Below, piece after piece: positions 47,470-59,939 of a DNA stretch of 64,000 nt. The stretch is taken from assembly GCA_027627225.1 (NCBI GenBank), contig JAPFQT010000088.1, forward strand, positions 124,001-188,000, written 5' to 3'. Position numbers and translations under genes: made by a program. A model generated the notes under the pieces. The model saw only the letters and a program-made list of their open reading frames with translations. It was not told where the DNA came from and made no database searches. Each line of letters starts with the position of its first letter. The first letter of the stretch is position 1. Source of the DNA: Congeria kusceri (taxonomy: Eukaryota; Mollusca; Bivalvia; Myida; Dreissenidae).

Positions 47470-48160
47470 AATTATGCCCCCCATCGAAGATGGCAGGGTA
47501 TATTGATTTGCTAATTTCGGTCAGTCTGTCGGTCGGTCGGTCTGTTGGTAGACCAATTTCATTTCCGCTTTCTAACTTCAACAGTTTTCATCTGATATTC
47601 ACTAAACTTTATGAAAATGTTTGTGGGCATAATATCTAGGTCAAGTTCGATAATTAGCCTAATTGCTCTAGGAATTATTGAGTTATTGCCCTTGTTTTAT
47701 CTGAAATAAGCTTTTTTAGTGGATTCTGCTCTTGTCAGTTTTCATCCGATCTTCACCAAACCTCAGGAAAATGTTTGTTTGAATAATATTTCGGTCAAGT
47801 TTGATAACCAGTCATTATCGCCCACATGAATTATCTGAAATTGGCCTTTTTAGGGGTTTCCACTCTCTTAGTCCAACAATGTTAATACAATCTTCACCAA
47901 ACTTCATGAACATGTTTGTGGGCTAAGTTTAATAATCAGCCAAATTGCCCCTGGAATTGTGGAGCAATGGCCTGTAAATTATCTAAAATTGGCTTTTTTT
48001 AGCCGTTTCATTCATACATTTTTTAGCTATTTAGTTCAATTATAAACCAAATCGTCCCAGTGTCTGTGGATTGATGGCCCTCGATTATCTTAAATTATTC
48101 TTTTTTTTAGCTATTTTACGCTAGAGGGGGCATAACTGTTTTACAAACAGCTCTTGTTTC
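47470..48160 (+). mobile_element. hairpin-ended modular element
   Basis: It begins TTATGCCCCCCATCGAAGAT, continues with GTCTGTCGGTCGGTCGGTCT, and ends AGGGGGCATAACTG then CAAACAGCTCTTGTTTC; the two ends are inverted (ATGCCCCC / GGGGGCAT). Inside are three diverged modules with TTCACCAAACTTCATGAAAATGTTTGTGGGC-like stretches (about 47605, 47750 and 47890). No ORF. Confidence 0.65.
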
Positions 48161-49436
48161 AAGTTGATTTACCTGTTTTTGTGTCTGCAAAATGCATAAA
48201 CATGCTTAATCAATGATGTACATGTTAGTTATATTTCTAGTTTTTGGTTCGCATTGAATTGGTAAAATAATCAGCACTTGCTCGAAGCTGGGAAAAGTAA
48301 AAACTTATTCTGGCAAGTTAAAACTTTGACCTGTCTGTCTGAAGGGCAAGTATATGATTGATGTAAAATTAGGAAATTGACCTGATTAGTTACTGTCTAG
48401 ATTTACACATTTCAGAAAAGTTCATTGGATTCATGCAAGTTAAAATTGTATGTCCTTATATGCAAGTGCCTCAAAACAACTATAGCAAATACTGAACATA
48501 CATGCATTTACGATAAAATTTGAATATTGAATTGTAATAGATGAATTTGCAGCTTATAAAGATTCCAACATGAATTCATGTCATAACAATGCTTTTGGAA
48601 ACTGAAGACACCACACTACCAAATTCATATTTATGGGGGTACCATTCCTTGTGTTACATAGTATTAGTTTATTTGACAACATTTTGTACAATACGCTGAT
48701 GTATTTGGACGAGTAGACAGCATGCAAACCATGTGAGAAGATTCAATAGGCAATATTTCTAGTTTAAATTTATGTGCATATAATATTCAATATCAATACT
48801 GTTCAAATTCATCCTTTTAAAGAAGTCTTGGACTACAAGCTTGAAGCTTGAAGATCTTCAACATCATGCATGTACAAATGTTAACAGAGGAAAATATAAA
48901 GCAGAAACAACTAGAATACACTTGGAAAGCGCCATCCCCAGCCAAGATGTCCCACGCCTCCCATGTGGTATGCAAATAATAAGTTATAGAGCATAATGTG
49001 GTAGTTTGTCCAACAATAAGGAATCCTTAAATAAATTAATGGATCCAGATGGTGATCAGGATCTGGAAGAAAATCAAATCATTTGTTTTTTGATACATTT
49101 CCAACCTTTTCAGAAAAGTCTGCCAAGAATGTTCCATTCGCCCATGTGTTTGGCAACTAATGAATCATACTAATTATTTGTAAAATTTGGCAATTTGCCC
49201 ATTCTCCCAATAATGAAGAATCCAGACTGTGATCCGGATCCCACCAAAATGATATGTTCATTGACTCATTTCAATCTTCCCAGAAAAGTCTGCCAAGAAG
49301 GTTCAATTCCCCATGTGTTTTGCAACTGATGAGTCATACTAATAAAAATGTGGCAGTTTGCCCTTTCTCCCAATAGGAAATAGGAAGTCCTCAGTTTGAT
49401 CCCAACCCAGGGAGTGTTTGAAAGATCTTGCTCATA
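48161..49436. other. AT-rich with local duplicated blocks
   Basis: No exon recognised. Between 48960 and 49400 three diverged ~170-bp blocks share 'cagaaaagtctgccaagaa-gttc', 'ccatgtg..tgcaa' and 'caatttgccc..tctcccaata', an old tandem repeat. At 49437-49480 a single copy of the 17.8-kb array unit (ACACCAAGTACATGTACTGG) follows. Confidence 0.45.
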
Positions 49437-49843
49437 AGACACCAAGTACATGTACTGGTTCTACCCAGGAAACGGACTTGAAAGAGTCTCAATAAGCCTT
49501 GACGTTATCAAACGAACATAAATGTGTTTAAACTACTTTAATCTTGTGAAGTTTTTGCAGCACCACTTTGCATGCCAATTAACAAGTTGCATAATGGCTT
49601 CAATATAGAATCTCGTGTCTTAAACTTATGCCTTGAGCAGTTAACATGGGCTATAATTGCAGATAACAATACCAACTTATTATCTGAGATTTTGATGTGT
49701 TGCAATTTTACTGTTTTTGGACAGATTTCTAACAGTTCTATTTTTTTTTTACTCTAAAAATGCAGACTTTGAAAAAAATAAAATATTTTTTAGTGTCTGA
49801 AAACATACCAGTATATATTGAATATAGAAACTGAATCAACTTT

Positions 49844-50290
49844 ATGAGATACAGACTTCACAATGTGGAAACTACTGCCATCATGAATGATCACCAGCCA
49901 GGAACCGCCGCCGAGTGTATTGACCCTTTAATCTCTGGACAATCAACACGTCAGCAATTGGCTTTCAGCTCTTCGCATGTCTTTCAAGCCATATCTGGAT
50001 GCTGTCCATTTTGCAAGAGATTTCTTTTGTACAGCCTTCTTTTTTTCTCTTCAAGTGATTCCTTGGGCACTGAGTGTTTTCCACAGAGATTGTGCAACAA
50101 CAACTCAGGTCTATATCTCCACAAGACATTTTTCAAACCTTCTGTGCTGCTCTCTTTCTGCAACTCAGAGTATTTTTATTTCATAGTTTCTAGGAAAATC
50201 TCAATAAAAATAAAGATCAAGAGGAAATTAAAACCATGCAATTCAAAACCTGTTTTAAACGGACTTGTTCACATATTTTCATATTTTTGA
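49844..50290 (+). CDS. 148-codon ORF, doubtful
   Basis: ATG at 49844 opens 148 codons. The product is Ser/Phe/Leu-rich in the middle and Lys/Ile-rich at the end, without a recognisable domain, and the ATG context is weak. The opposite strand of 50100-49990 is also open (ELLLHNLCGKHSVPKE.. to DMA stop) and looks at least as protein-like. One of the two may be an exon, or neither. Confidence 0.2.
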   Translation: MRYRLHNVETTAIMNDHQPGTAAECIDPLISGQSTRQQLAFSSSHVFQAISGCCPFCKRFLLYSLLFFSSSDSLGTECFPQRLCNNNSGLYLHKTFFKPSVLLSFCNSEYFYFIVSRKISIKIKIKRKLKPCNSKPVLNGLVHIFSYF

Positions 50291-51095
50291 AAAATGTCAT
50301 TTGATGTGTAAAGGCCATACCAATTAAAGTCTTTGTTTCACGTCCTCAGACTGGTAGGTTTTTGAATGCCTAAACAAAACAAAAAATAATTTGACAATGT
50401 GAAAAATATAGTTTGAAAGCATTAAAAAAAAAAAGACTTATATGTGTTTTTACCAGTATTTATAAAAACAGTGTGCAACTAGTCAATTTACAGTCAAAAT
50501 ACTGTGTTTAGGTTTCCAATATGAAGATGATAAACATGTATAACAGTTTTGTAGGTAAAAATTTGCTTTAGCTTTGTTTGCCATGAATAAGTTGTGAAAG
50601 AAAAATGTTTGTTTTTTTATCGACTCATTGTTTGTTTTTTTCCTGCCTGGCTTTCAAAAAATCATGGGGACGCTAAACATAGAATCAAATTTGTATGGCC
50701 AAACTGGAAAACCTGAAGCAGTTGGACATTCTGACCTTCATTCATAGTATAAATTTTAAGGCTATGTAAGAGATCCAAAATACTGATGAAAAGTGTTACA
50801 AATGCTTTATAATTTTGTATCCATTTCATTTAATGATTTTTCATAAGCGACACTGTATTTCCACTGTATTGATATGCCAGTAGGGTTATTTCTCTCCGTT
50901 AAACACACTATTCTTTTATTTCGGGAATCTGTGAAAGAAGATTGTCAAGTCATCAATCTGTGAACAGGTCCCTTTAACACATTCAGTTTAATCCATGAGT
51001 TGTAAATGTACAATCTTTGTTCATTAAAAAATCCAATGGGTATTTTGTTATATTTAGGGGCACAGAACATGCTGATGCTCCTAAAATCTTTGAAA
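50291..51095. other. AT-rich, no gene seen
   Basis: No feature beyond homopolymer runs. It leads into the 30-bp array. Confidence 0.45.
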
Positions 51096-51766
51096 TATCT
51101 ACATCTTACCGTTCTACATCTACAATATCTACATCTGACCGTTCTACATCTACATTATCTACATCTGACCGTTCTACATCTACATTATCTACATCTGACC
51201 GTTCTACATCTACATTATCTACATCTGACCGTTCTACGTCTACATTATCTACATCTGACCGTTCTACATCTACATCATCTACATCTGACTGTTCTACATC
51301 TACATCTGACCGTTCTACATCTACATTATCTACATCTGACCATTTTACATCTACATTATCTACATCTGACCGTTCTACATCTACATCATCTACATCTGAC
51401 CGTTCTACATCTACATCATCTACATCTGACTGTTCTACATCTACAGTATCTACATCTGACCGTTCTACATATACAATATCTACATCTGACTGTTCTACAT
51501 CTACATTATCTACATCTGACCGTTCTACATCTACATTATCTACATCTGACCGTTCTACATCTACATTATCTACATCTGACCGTTCTACATCTACATCATC
51601 TACATCTGACCGTTCTACATCTACATCATCTACATCTGACTGTTCTACATCTACATCATCTACATCTGACCGTTCTACATCTACATTATCTACATCTGAC
51701 TGTTCTACATCTACATCATCTACATCTGACCGTTCTACATCTACAATATCTACATCTGACCGTTCC
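51096..51766. repeat. 30-bp tandem array, about 22 units
   Basis: The unit is ATCTACATCTGACCGTTCTA then CATCTACATT, with few variants (CTGACT, CATCATCTA); one unit is shortened near 51300 by 12 bp, again a multiple of three. Since 30 is divisible by three and the unit lacks stops, two plus-strand frames and one minus-strand frame remain open for over 220 codons (STSDRSTSTL, LHLTVLHLHY and DVERSDVDNV decapeptides). An ATG at 51006 heads the LHLTVLHLHY frame (258 codons). I see no signal peptide, domain or splice context, and treat it as a minisatellite first. Confidence 0.9.
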
Positions 51767-51790
51767 AACAGCAAGTCCATGACCTACTAG

Positions 51791-53213
51791 GTGGGTGTTG
51801 TTGCTGGTGCTGATGTTTTAGCTGACAATTGATATATTCCTTAAAGAATAGTGATTCTAATAGTTTATCTGGTGGTACATGTGGTACATGAACTTAAAAT
51901 AAATTAATTCGAATGGTCATACTGCCACTCTTTCACAAATCTTTCCATCACTAGGACTGTCAATATTTTAGATTGGAAAAATTAACCATTGAACACCGAA
52001 CTTATGCATGAATACATTAGAAATCCATTACGATTAATACCCGTACATAATTTTACATAATGGATTCATGTTAAATTAATGTAAGAGCATTTCACTGAAC
52101 ATACATCTATGGTATCAATAAGAATGTGAAACATATGTACAGACAAAACAGTGCATAGGAAATAGTTCAAGCTAGAGTTCATGAGTGTCAAGTCAGGTCG
52201 TCCCAGGTATACATATTTATTCATACCACAGCTACTAAAACTATGTAGGTCTGACAATCGAGGGTAGAATAGTTGCTCTGCGTATGCATAGTCTTTCATC
52301 GGTGCTTGGTTAACTTGTATGCATAATCAATATATCAGGTATTATCATGTGGTTTATTGTATGGGAGCGTCTCTTGATTGACATGGCATGTTATGTTTGA
52401 TAAGTTTGTTGATTAAAACATTTAAAACATGAAACCCTCGATTGTTTTGATGTGCGTCTAATTGACCGCTGGTTCTGCTTATAATACTTATTGTTTAGCC
52501 ACGCATTTTGCTGTTATGGCCAAAGATTAGAGGCTCTTTTGTATGATGATTTTGGTGGAAAAATATGCATTGCACTGACTAAACTCCACTTGCTCCACTT
52601 GTGGTAATTTATGCATACAACAATGCTGATTCGATGGTCTGAAACCGATCCCTATATGTTTCAAGTGATATTGGTCAGTGACCCTATAATAAACTTGTTG
52701 AAACTTCAGAAAGTTCGTATTTATATAAAGACCGTTGGTTGCTTATGGCAGTATTAAGTGACATTACAATCACTGAAAATGATCTTTTAAATGTTTCATA
52801 CAATGTATGTGTCCCCATGCTGTGAGTAGCTGATCGATGGTCTAGTGGCAACTCATGGGCTTCACAATGAAGGATTTTCAAGTTTGAGACCCCGCTACAC
52901 CATAACCTACTAACAGAGTCTTTCACATGAGACTTTAAACTGTGTAGCAGTGTACTAGGTGCTTCTCAATGGGCACTAAAACACCCAGGGTCTCCTCTGG
53001 AATGGGGAATCTCCTGTATCTCACATTATCCCCCATAATACAACTAAAAAGTCTTCTATAATATGATCAGTGTTGCGTCTCTCTTATGCTCTGATATGTC
53101 CATGCTCCTGGTTGCCTTTTTTTCGGTTTTAACACTATTCTGATATAGTGATATAAATTCTATGGTCTGCTCAATATCGTTACAGCGGAGTTTGCTGTAT
53201 ATAGAGGTTATTT
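51791..53213. other. AT-rich, no gene seen
   Basis: Short ORFs only. At 52840-52990 a patch with GATCGATGGTCTAGTGGCAA and CACCCAGGGTCTCC is reminiscent of a decayed tRNA-derived repeat, not resolvable by eye. Confidence 0.4.
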
Positions 53214-53357
53214 GTTTGTTTTCGGTGTGATAACGTGTGGTATTATCACCGGGAAGGGAGACAATTAATATTCTCACGTGCACTTGCGCGAGTAAAAAAA
53301 TGTAAATTGTCTCCCTTTTAGGTGATGATATCATGTGTTATCACGCCAAAAACAAAC
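53214..53357. mobile_element. 144-bp foldback MITE
   Basis: The two halves are imperfect reverse complements over about 55 bp each: GTTTGTTTTCGGTGTGATAA on the left against TTATCACGCCAAAAACAAAC on the right, with GGGAGACAATT / AATTGTCTCCC as the inner stem. The loop holds CTCACGTGCACTTGCGCGAG. No ORF. Confidence 0.75.
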
Positions 53358-54174
53358 ACTTTTAAAAAATATTTAATGCTTTGTTAACCTTTGTTTTACA
53401 TTTTATTGGAAAATATAATGGGAATCAAAACGTCATTTCACAGTTTTGAGACCAGCGGCGATGATGGTTCGTTTCATTTAGCGTATTTAATCTGGACCCA
53501 AAAAGTAGCCCCTCACTGTGAGTGATATAGGGATATATCTCACAGATATTTTTCTATATTTCACTACTTAGAATTAAATAAAAAACTTTATTTTAACTTT
53601 ACACAATAACCTGCAGTAATAGTAATTTAATGATGCTGTTTTTCTTGTTGCATTCAGCAGCCATTCCACACTAAGGGATAGCAACAACCCGATCCCGACA
53701 GCAAAGCATTCCTGAGCGATGCGGAAACAGTGCACATTTTTGGGGGGAAATACGTGGTAGCAGACGACTGAGTTACAGCCAAGGAGGTAAACTTTTTTCA
53801 AAACCTTCAACGGCCAAGTAAACAGGTGTTCAAATTCTTAGTGTTTTTTTTTTTAATGTAAAATTATAATGACTGAAGTTTCGGTTGCTTGTGATTAAAT
53901 GGAAATTTGATCAAAATGTTTGTATTTAATTGCGAAAACTTATGAAAGTTGACCGGTATTACCTTTTTTGGTATTCCCATGTAAAAAAAATTTGGTATTC
54001 TTAGAATCGTCAATAAATATGATTTGTCTGTAAATTGGAATAATTTTTTTTTTAATCTATGTTGTACATGCAAATTTATATACAAAGTAATGCATTTTTA
54101 TCAGCAATTTATATTTTCATATTAACAACATTTTTATACATTGAAATAAGCAATGAAAGTATTGAAGGTTTATA
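53358..54174. other. AT-rich, no gene seen
   Basis: Contains poly-T runs and chance ORFs (53574-53810 and 53864-54085 on the minus strand) with no motif. Confidence 0.4.
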
Positions 54175-54238
54175 CCGGTATTTGAACTCCCGTCCCACAG
54201 CTCCGTAGTCCACTGCTCTATCTACTACACCACTCTGG
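54175..54238 (-). ncRNA. tRNA-like sequence, minus strand
   Basis: On the minus strand an A-box-like TGGTGTAGTAGATAGAGCAG and a B-box-like GAGTTCAAATACC are spaced as in a tRNA. No regular anticodon arm. It faces away from the similar sequence at 54407, with which it shares AGAGCAGTGG and GTTCAAATACCG. Confidence 0.4.
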
Positions 54239-54406
54239 CTTGTGGTTTCATTTGTATTGAAAAGGGATTATATGGATAGAATGAGTGCTAAATATAGCAA
54301 TCACATGACTTGGACTTGCTCACATGACATCCAGGTCATGTGATTTTTTTTACTGTTATGTTTTATTGAAACGATAAATAAATGTTTCGAACAGCTACTA
54401 GCAGAA

Positions 54407-54480
54407 GCCTCAATAGCTCAGTTGGTAGAGCAGTGGTATTGAGAGGCTTGGTGTGTGGGTTCAAATACCGCTCCGACCAA
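54407..54480 (+). ncRNA. tRNA-like sequence, plus strand
   Basis: The A box TAGCTCAGTTGGTAGAGCAG is perfect and the B-box region GGGTTCAAATACC is close to consensus; it ends GACCAA. The middle (TGGTATTGAGAGGCTTGG) does not fold into a normal anticodon arm and the acceptor ends do not pair. I read it as a SINE head or tRNA pseudogene in inverted arrangement with 54175-54238. Confidence 0.45.
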
Positions 54481-54562
54481 GGGGAGTTTTAAAAAACTCC
54501 TGGGGGGGAAGGGGGGGCAGAACCACCACTTTCCAAGGGAAAGTGGAGGTTCTACCCCCCTA
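54481..54562. repeat. two hairpins, one with G6/C6 base
   Basis: GGAGTTTT/AAAACTCC pairs at 54483-54500. A longer stem at 54512-54560 pairs GGGGGG, AGAACC and CCACTTTCC with GGGAAAGTGG, GGTTCT and CCCCCC, interrupted only by single mismatches, around an AA loop. The sequence directly follows the tRNA-like unit. Confidence 0.8.
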
Positions 54563-55003
54563 CCAAGGGTTAGGTAAAAATATACTTTTTGGTACAAAAA
54601 GAAATGAAAACATTTTATCATTGTCCCTACCCCCACATTGTAATTTTTTGGGCAAATTAAAACCAACACCAGAAGTCTTTCTAATTATTTTTGTATTCCT
54701 CTTATGCATCTTTTATGGCAAATATAGCAAATATGTTATGCAATATTTAGGCCAAGAAAAAAATATTCGTGGTTCAGGTTTCACTACCAACCCTTCTTTC
54801 ATCACCTCAACCTTAAGAATTTTAAAGAGAAAAAAAAAAAAAAAAATTTCTTATCAAGTTTAAATATGACAATTTCCCAAAGATTCCGTCAGTGACACCT
54901 GAACCACATTTTTTCTTTGGCATGAACTAAACAGGGTTCACCCTGGCTCAACCTTTTCTTTAGCCAAGTTGAAATTTTTCTCATTTGGGGTATTCTTTTT
55001 TTT

Positions 55004-55019
55004 GGGGGGGGGGGGGGGG
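55004..55019. repeat. poly-G run (16 G)
   Basis: Sixteen consecutive G follow a T-run. It could form a G-quadruplex, but homopolymers of this length are also error-prone in sequencing. Confidence 0.8.
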
Positions 55020-57007
55020 TGGTATGAAGAAATCATTGTAGCAAAATGGAAAAATCTTTAGCAAAATATTTCAGTGTGTAGCTAATAGCAGTGTGAACCC
55101 TATTAGAAACATTGTATGTAAACCATTATATTTGTATATATTTCCAGAAGTCATTTGAAAGAATGCAACGTCGTTAGAACCTTATCGTCACCTGAGTTGC
55201 AGCAGTTAATGATCAGCAAAGCAAGCCAGTGTGGCACAGGATTTCGATGGGAAATGTGCAAATGTGCAATTCTTGTTAAATTTCTTGTTTCTTCGGACCT
55301 TACACTCTAGTGATTTACTGAAATGCAAATTTGTAATTAAAAAGTTACTAGTTACACGCCTGTGTTACCTATAATAAAATTGTATGGTGAATTTGGGCTA
55401 ATAAACATCTATGCGAGCCATAATCTGTTTTTCTTTTTTTTAAGGGTACAAGGCAAATGCTTAGAATTTAAAGTCTAAGCAGAAATTATTTTGAGAATTT
55501 TTTTTGCTCATTTAGTATTACAGCAAAACTCTGTCATCTTGAAGTGCTGACGCCTATGGCACTGTCAAAATCTTATTACATTGTTTCTAAAGTTTTATTG
55601 ATCATGCACTATTTTCATTCTATATTTTATCCTGGTTTACAGATCAGCTATTTTATATTACAATTGTTCTAACATTTCTAAAAAGTCTGTATTAGGATGT
55701 GTCAAACTAGTCATATTACAAATTTATTGAATTCCTGGCAACTTCAAGATAACAAGTTCAGTCGTATTATTATCAGAAGATTTTGTAATACTATCACTCG
55801 CCAATTTATGATACAGGCAGTTCAATAAGTAATCAAAAATAAATCCCATAGGCAAAATAAAGCAATTTTAAAGCCACCAAATGCATTTTGAATATATGAA
55901 AAACACTTCTACATTTGTTCTGCTGAAAAATAATAGAATGTGCTAAGAAAATATTACCTGCATGAGTGACTAAAAACAGCCGACAACTGCCGACAGCTGC
56001 AGCATGTCTGACATGGTTTACAATTTCCATAAATAGTTTAATGCTGATAAGCATTGTTTACATGGTTGATGTTGTTTTGTCAGTTTAAAAAAAAAGTATA
56101 TTAATTTTTTCTGGTATTGAATTTATGGTCAATGAGGATTTAGTGGCTTTAACTCAAATGCAGTATTAACGATGAAAAACTGTCCCACTGTTATCAACTG
56201 GTTAATCTGTTACATCCTTCCAACTTTGGAGAAAATAACAGTTCTACTTGTGCCTAGGACTTGAATTACTTATTATTGCTGTCATTGGAACTGACACAGT
56301 CTGCAAAAGTTTACTTCAACCTAGTGGATAAAAAGAAAATGTGTTGTTTTATGTTTTTCAAACATTAAGCAACTTCTTCTTTGTTACTTGTCGGTGGTTT
56401 AAACATTTCAGTTGAAGTATCAGTTGTGCACACGAGGCTAAGACGACTGACGACGCAGGAAAGGTCCCTTATTCCAATAGCTCACTAAGAATGTCATGTT
56501 CATGTAGCTTATATTATATACCGAGCATTAACAAAAGCATTGCATGAATTACACAAGCTCAATAAATGAAAGTAATGCCCACACGTATCTTACACATGAG
56601 ACAAAATCTAAATATACTCAGCCAAAAATTTTATTGTTTGTGGATTCAATTTTAACCACTATGTCAAAATTTATAATTGATCAATACATGATTGAGAACA
56701 AGTAAATGCACATCTGTGCTATGAAAATATTGTGTTTTATAATCAACCATTGTATATGTTGTATCTTGATCCAATTCCAGGAACGTTGATAAACTATACA
56801 CTGTTGGTTTTCTTTTTTGGTCGAGTATAAATGCCCATAATAACATTCAAAGAAATAAACATTTTGTGACATTATCAGTGGTGATTTGCTCAAAACCTGT
56901 ACAGCCAATTAAGCTAACAGTCCTAGGCAATTTAATGAAATTATTTCTAAAAATACGACACTAACTTTTTTATTTGTGCGTTTAACCTGACTAAACTATG
57001 AATTGAC
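55020..57007. other. AT-rich, no gene seen
   Basis: Short ORFs at 55833-56054 and 56664-56908 (minus) lack support. At 56462-56520 GGTCCCTTATTCCAATAGCTCAC matches the end of the element at 63615-63675 and is a solo fragment of that family. Confidence 0.45.
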
Positions 57008-57250
57008 ACTGTATTCTGTAAATAATATTTAATAACTGTATTCTGTAAATAATATTTAATAACTGCATTCTGTAAATAATATTTAATAACTGTATTCTGT
57101 AAATAATATTTAACAACTGTATTCTGTAAATAATATGTAATAACTGTATTCTGTAAATAATATTTAATAACTGTGTTCTGTAAACAATATGTAATAACTG
57201 TATTCTGTAAATAATATGTAATAACTGTATTCTGTAAATAATATTTAATA
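57008..57250. repeat. 27-bp tandem array, 9 units
   Basis: Unit TATTCTGTAAATAATATTTA plus ATAACTG, with changes such as TATGTAATAAC. Because 27 is a multiple of three, a minus-strand frame stays open across it, extending an upstream ORF that starts with ATG at 57516 (its first ~75 codons, ending near the array, are non-repetitive and unrecognised). Confidence 0.9.
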
Positions 57251-57707
57251 AGCAAGTTGTTTGTAATATTGATTGTATATACATTAAAGGTTAACTGGCT
57301 GTGAGCATAATTAGCCGCTACATCTGGGAGCACCTTGGTCAATACCTTACGCATCATTGAACAGTTGCACTTTAATTTGTAAACGTTGTGAAATTTGAAA
57401 GATCTTAAATGATCTATGCCAGTGTTAAACAAAATAGCATGTGACAACTTATCAATAAACATACCCAATACAGTAGCAAATAATGATACATTTAACCCCA
57501 AATCTAACAGATTCATAAATTATAAAAATAATACTTTTGTTTTTGCTGAAAACTATCAAATCAACACCAAACATTTCACTTCCTTTCTAATTTTACAAAA
57601 ACACCAACTAATTTCCCTCACGACACGTTTGGACACAAAGGATGTGTTACCAACACTATTGATTGCCTCCGCAAATGAATTACCTTATATATTTTACAGT
57701 AGAAACA

Positions 57708-58515
57708 AGAAGGCCCTATAGCCCTTACACGAGTTTAAAGATCTGGTCCTTGAGGTTTCAGGAGATTTTTGAAGTCATCTTGCTACTTAAATCTATATAA
57801 ACAATGTGACCCCTGGGCGTGGCCATTTTTACCCCCGGGTCAATATTTGAACAATCTTTGTTGACAACCACTATACAATGTTTCATACAAAATATGAAAC
57901 AGTTTCATACAAAATATGAAACATCTGGGCCATGCAATTCCGGAGATTTTCTACGTTATTTTGCTATTTAAGTCTACATGAACAAGGTGACCCCCTGGGC
58001 GTGGCCAGTTTTGACCCCTGGGCCATAATTTGAACAACCTTTGTAAAGGACCACTAGATGATGCCACATACCAAATATGCAAGCTCTCAGCTATGCAGTT
58101 TCAGAGATTTTTAAAGTTTTCGCTTTTAAATCTACTTTTAGCTATATATATGCAGCAGACCAGAAGGATCACCCAAGGATCATTCCTGTGAAGTTTGCTG
58201 GAAATCTCCCCAGCAGTTTAGGAGATTATGTTGTTTGAGTGAAAATGCTGACGAACCTTGAACAAAAGGCAATCATAAAATCTTACCATGAGCATGTTGA
58301 GCTAAGAATGACAAAGGTCCATAATTCTGCCAAAACTGATGGCAGAAATTGTTCCTTCCTTTACAATTACCTACAGGTTAAGTTTCTTCAGCCGTGAAAT
58401 TTTTAGCGAAATCCGCCAAGCAGTTAAAGAGGAGTTGAGTCCACAAAATATTGGGTCATACGGACCGACAAGTGCAATGTTTAATGCCTCTCACTTTGTG
58501 GGGGCACAAAAAACC
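57708..58515 (+). mobile_element. hairpin-ended modular element
   Basis: Starts AAGAAGGCCCTATAGCCCTT (stem GGCC..AGCC as in the copy at 62352) and ends TTAATGCCTCTCACTTTGTG then GGGGGCA. Inside, two to three diverged modules share CTGGGCGTGGCCA-TTTT-ACCCC, GAACAA-CTTTG and ACCACTA..ATG. No ORF of its own; the ORF at 58339-58521 lies over the terminal hairpin and is not a gene. Related to 2005-2822 in both ends. Confidence 0.6.
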
Positions 58516-59580
58516 AACTAGATCTAAACTTTCCAAAGAAATATTTGCAAAAAGACAACTGTGTTCAGCTTCTAAAATTTTATACGGATTTACTTTAGAA
58601 CAGAAATGTATTTGCATTCTAAAAAAACAATGGAAAAGTAAGACAACAATTGCAACAGACAAATTTCTCAAATTTAAAACAAGATAATAGTTTTGTAATG
58701 AACAGCACAAAAATGTATGAGAGAATCAACAATTTTCATACAAACTTATTTCAGATAAAAGTTATGATAAATATTGCATATTTATGAGCAAGTGTGACAT
58801 ACTTTTTAAATATCTGAATGTTGTCAAAATGCTTCAGTTTTTGCACTTAAGACATTTAATGCCAATGTTTGAAAATATGAAATTCTGTGAACAAGTCCCT
58901 TTAACAAAGGGAATGTTAAACTCATGGCACTCGCATTGTTGAAATACATTCTTATTTCTAGATTTATCCAGTTTACTGGTTATAATATAAATAATGAATA
59001 TGAAGGCAGACAGACAAACCTAAAACTATAAATCTTTGTTGCCAGCATGTCATATAATGTATCTCACTACATAGTATCATATAATGAATAAATTACATAT
59101 ATTGGTATACAGAGGCATTTTGTAAAAAATGTATCATTAAGCAAAAACATGTAGAAGCACACATACAAACTTGTAACAACATTTTATGAAAGCTACAATT
59201 ACCAACAATTGTTTTAGAAACAAATAAGGAAATTATTATCAGTATCTCCAAAGAAATGTTTTTCTAAAAACATAAAATATAATTGCTTACAAGAAGTTAT
59301 TTGAAAAAAACAACAACAACACTTATTTAGTTTACATAATTTGATGTGAATCCCAATTATTTCTTGTCATTTCATTTCACAAAAGTAAATTATATTCTGT
59401 ATATAAAGTTCTGAACATACAAATCAAAGCCATCAAGTGTGATAATAATGAAGAGTTGTGAATATAATAAAATTGATACCAATTTTACTGTTTTATACAA
59501 AATCATGGCCACTGTATTCTAACTCTCAACATCCTCTAGTGTTACATGAATTTAATTTGACCTACGCTTCTTTTTAACAG
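58516..59580. other. AT-rich, no gene seen
   Basis: No exon, RNA gene or clear repeat. Confidence 0.45.
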
Positions 59581-59734
59581 CCTTTATTATTACATTAAGT
59601 TTCATTAAATTACATGTAATACTTGATGAGTAATGATCAACAAAGAAATTGATTACACACAGCTACCACAGCATGCCCCAAAAGTACCGTACACAAAAAT
59701 AAGAAACATTTCAACAATTGTTTGAATACATAAG

Positions 59735-59795
59735 TTACAGACGTACGGACGGACAAGTGCAATGCTTAATGCCTCCCACTTTGTGGGGGCAAAAA
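59735..59795 (+). repeat. solo end of the hairpin-ended element
   Basis: TACGGACGGACAAGTGCAAT followed by TGCCTCCCACTTTGTGGGGGCA matches the right end of 57708-58515. A weaker relative lies at about 60595-60668 (CGGATGGACAGGACAATCAC then TGCCTCCCACATCAAGATGC). Terminal fragments only. Confidence 0.6.
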
Positions 59796-59939
59796 ACACA
59801 ATCACAGGAATATTTCTTAAATGAACATATAAACAAAAGATATGTTTTTCAACCAAACAAACAAATGTCCAGAACAGTTTACAACTGACACATAACACGA
59901 ATGTCAATCAACTGAGCTCTTTGGCATTCTCAAAGATTC

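Noticed and set aside
54418..54863. ORFs over the G/C hairpin and following A-run
   Set aside because: They translate hairpin and homopolymer sequence; no start or domain.
56947..57516. 189-codon minus-strand ORF with ATG at 57516
   Set aside because: More than half is the 27-bp array. The first ~75 codons are non-repetitive but show no domain, and a 101-codon ORF on the other strand (57416-57721) overlaps them; neither could be preferred.
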